Origin: DATJHM01 sp035493895
Lineage (GTDB): Bacteria > Chloroflexota > Ktedonobacteria > Ktedonobacterales > Ktedonobacteraceae
Reading direction: 5' to 3'
Length of the DNA: 6,596 nucleotides
Assembly: GCA_035493895.1 (NCBI GenBank)
Contig: DATJHM010000204.1
Coordinates: 1-6,596, forward strand
Part shown: one piece after another, positions 5,207-6,596 of the stretch
Numbering within the stretch: the first letter of the stretch is position 1
How the letters are laid out: every line of letters starts with the position of its first letter
The notes under the pieces: model-generated
What the model was told of the DNA's origin: nothing
The model's input: the letters and a program-made list of their open reading frames with translations, nothing else
Database searches by the model: none
Program-made: the position numbers and the translations under genes

Positions 5207-5537
5207 TCAAGCTTCCTGCGTCTCTTCACGCTCCTGAGTAGCAGCCGGTTGATGGAACGCGTCAAGGTGTTGGTGGCCAAGGTGAATGCAAGGTCGTCAA
5301 CGCTATTGAACCACTCCGGTCGTGGCTCACCCTCAAATCCCGGATGGGTCGGAACAAGGATATGTGCCTGCTCTGCCAGTCCCGAGGCGAGTCCAGAGAC
5401 GCTTTGCGGACCTGCCGCACCATGCAGGATCAAGATGGGACGACCGTTCCGTTCCCTTGCTCATCAACGCACACCGTCAGACGATCAGCAAAAGCTTCGC
5501 AGCGTGTTCTGGGAAGAAAAGAAGGAGCGGTGGACAT
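5207..5537 (-). pseudogene. alpha/beta-hydrolase remnant, frameshifted and internally deleted
   Basis: ATG 5537-5535 opens MSTAPSFLPRTR, then FADRLTVCVDEQGNG in the frame of the upstream monooxygenase. That frame then stops at 5430. In a second frame the protein resumes as GRPILILHGAAGPQSVSGLA, ILVPTHPGFEG and PEWFNSVDDLAFT, a typical alpha/beta-hydrolase N-terminus with the HG oxyanion turn. The shift coincides with a tandem CCGTT CCGTT at 5444-5453; removing one copy restores the reading. Past about 5285 the hydrolase match ends. A third frame reads LGHQHLDAFHQPAATQEREE to TGA 5209-5207, which looks like a hydrolase C-terminus. The nucleophile elbow (GxSxG) and catalytic His are missing, so the product cannot be active. 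About 108 codons remain of roughly 270. Confidence 0.6.
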
Positions 5538-6596
5538 CTGTTGACGAAAGACGGGAGGAATATGGGTGGCTGCGTCGGGAGCAATCGCCTTCTTCAGACC
5601 TGCATCCGCGCCACGGGCGGCGCTCTCCGCACGGGCAAACATCGCTTCTTCATAGGTTCGCACCGCCTCCTCAAGACTCCTGCCCTCGCTGATGGCGCGG
5701 GCAAGGTCAGCCGCATCGAGCATAGCGAGATTCACGCCTTCACCAGAGAACGGTGACATCAGGTGTGCCGCATCCCCCAATAAGGTCACTCCTGGACGGA
5801 ATACCCAGCGATGACCAACAGGAAGCATAAAGAGTGGCCTGACCACAAAACGATCATGGCTTTCCCGGATCAATGCGAGCAGGCTCTGGCCCCAGCCAGC
5901 GAACTGATCGAGGAGCCAGGAACGCGCCTTTTGGGGATCTTCGGCATCAAAGCCATGTTGCGTTTCCCATCCCTGAGGAATCCGTATACATGCGTAGACA
6001 CGAATGTGACCATGACCGTTGCGTTGAGCCATCAATCCTTTGTTGTCTGCCGGAGCAAACATGCCTCCATGCCCCACCAGTTGGGCCACGGCAGGATGGT
6101 GCCGGTCCACATCATCCAGGCCAAATTCAATGAAGGTGACCCCTGTATAGATGGGAGTCGCACGCGACAGCAGAGACCGAACATGTGACCAGGCTCCATC
6201 CGCGCCGACGACCAGGTCAAAGAGTTCTGTCTCGCCATTCTCAAATTGTAACTCGTAGGCACCATCATGCGCCTGATGAACGGAGCGGAGATGATATCCC
6301 CAACGCACCACACCTGGTGCCAGCGAGTCGAGCAACATCGCGCGCAAGGCAGTGCGGTCAACTTCTGGACGATCTCCTGGCCCCTCTTCTGCTTTGATTT
6401 CAAAGAGCATCCGCCCGTCTTTGCTCAAACGACGCATTCCCTGGTCTTCATAGCGGGCAATGGCCTGGAAAGGCGCGTCGAGCTCGGCCAGATGCACCGC
6501 GAGTCGACCAGATTCCGGGTGGAGATCGAGCGTTCCTCCCTGCGGCCTCTCATCTGGATGGTTTTCCCGTTCAAACACCGTCGTAGGAATATGGCG
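5430..6596 (-). CDS. TetX-like FAD-dependent monooxygenase, 5' end outside the window
   Basis: The frame enters from the right edge (RHIPTTVFERENHPDER, the second beta strand of the FAD domain) and runs to TGA 5432-5430. The GxGxxG dinucleotide motif lies beyond the edge. Counting from the GTG codon at 6578, it shows GGTLDLHPESG (14-24), a signature of the TetX-like branch; DLVVGADGAWSHVR (121-134, the DG motif); and GVTLLGDAAHLMSPFSGEGV (263-282, the GD motif that contacts FAD ribityl phosphate). Such enzymes hydroxylate aromatic or polyketide substrates with NADPH and oxygen in the cytosol; some inactivate tetracyclines, but that cannot be assumed here. The natural end is probably near PPVFRQQ at 341-347. 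The last 35 codons are the start of an alpha/beta-hydrolase read through in frame, with no stop between them. Confidence 0.88.
   Translation of the reverse strand, partial: RHIPTTVFERENHPDERPQGGTLDLHPESGRLAVHLAELDAPFQAIARYEDQGMRRLSKDGRMLFEIKAEEGPGDRPEVDRTALRAMLLDSLAPGVVRWGYHLRSVHQAHDGAYELQFENGETELFDLVVGADGAWSHVRSLLSRATPIYTGVTFIEFGLDDVDRHHPAVAQLVGHGGMFAPADNKGLMAQRNGHGHIRVYACIRIPQGWETQHGFDAEDPQKARSWLLDQFAGWGQSLLALIRESHDRFVVRPLFMLPVGHRWVFRPGVTLLGDAAHLMSPFSGEGVNLAMLDAADLARAISEGRSLEEAVRTYEEAMFARAESAARGADAGLKKAIAPDAATHIPPVFRQQMSTAPSFLPRTRCEAFADRLTVCVDEQGNGTVVPS

Noticed and set aside
4848..5210. Minus-strand open frame of 120 residues
   Set aside because: Rich in Ser, Arg, Cys and His with no domain pattern, consistent with the complement of another frame. 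The plus-strand 66-residue frame looks more like protein.
1..6596. CRISPR array, tRNA or rRNA genes, or a toxin-antitoxin or phage-defence module
   Set aside because: No spaced direct repeats, no cloverleaf, no rRNA-like stretches and no pair of small genes with recognisable defence domains were seen on either strand.

Overview
The window reads as an accessory, partly decayed stretch of a bacterial chromosome. It has moderate base composition, a NarL/LuxR regulator, two TetR-family genes (one a fragment), an aldo/keto reductase, an amidohydrolase, a TetX-like flavoprotein and transposase debris. That mix fits a large-genome soil bacterium. The phrasing of several proteins reminds me of Ktedonobacteria (Chloroflexota), but this is an impression and nothing here proves it.

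Layout. 1-680 holds three remnants packed end to end: a TetR C-terminus (minus), a transposase C-terminus (plus) and a small two-repeat protein (minus) broken by what looks like one extra base. 679-981 is a NarL-type response regulator that has lost nearly all of its receiver domain. A perfect 22-bp hairpin separates it from an intact aldo/keto reductase (1115-2167). The reductase is divergent from an intact TetR regulator (2312-2857), and the shared 144-bp spacer carries two palindromic operators that are reverse complements of each other. This pair is the clearest functional unit in the window: the regulator probably represses both genes.

2858-3560 carries an acyltransferase C-terminal remnant, a good rho-independent terminator and a short unrecognised reading frame. 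3568-4449 (minus) is an intact metal-dependent amidohydrolase with its own candidate promoter. 4508-5206 has no gene I can name; it contains a perfect 20-bp palindrome, a small open frame with a CxxC motif, and a second hairpin.

5207-6596 (minus) is a TetX-like FAD monooxygenase that enters from beyond the right edge. It runs without a stop codon into the start of an alpha/beta-hydrolase. The hydrolase is frameshifted by a 5-bp tandem duplication and then appears to have lost its middle.

I see no convincing new multi-gene system. The main signals are a dual-operator switch and a run of genes broken by truncation, in-frame deletion, single-base insertion and short tandem duplication. Family names come from reading motifs by eye; no database search was run.
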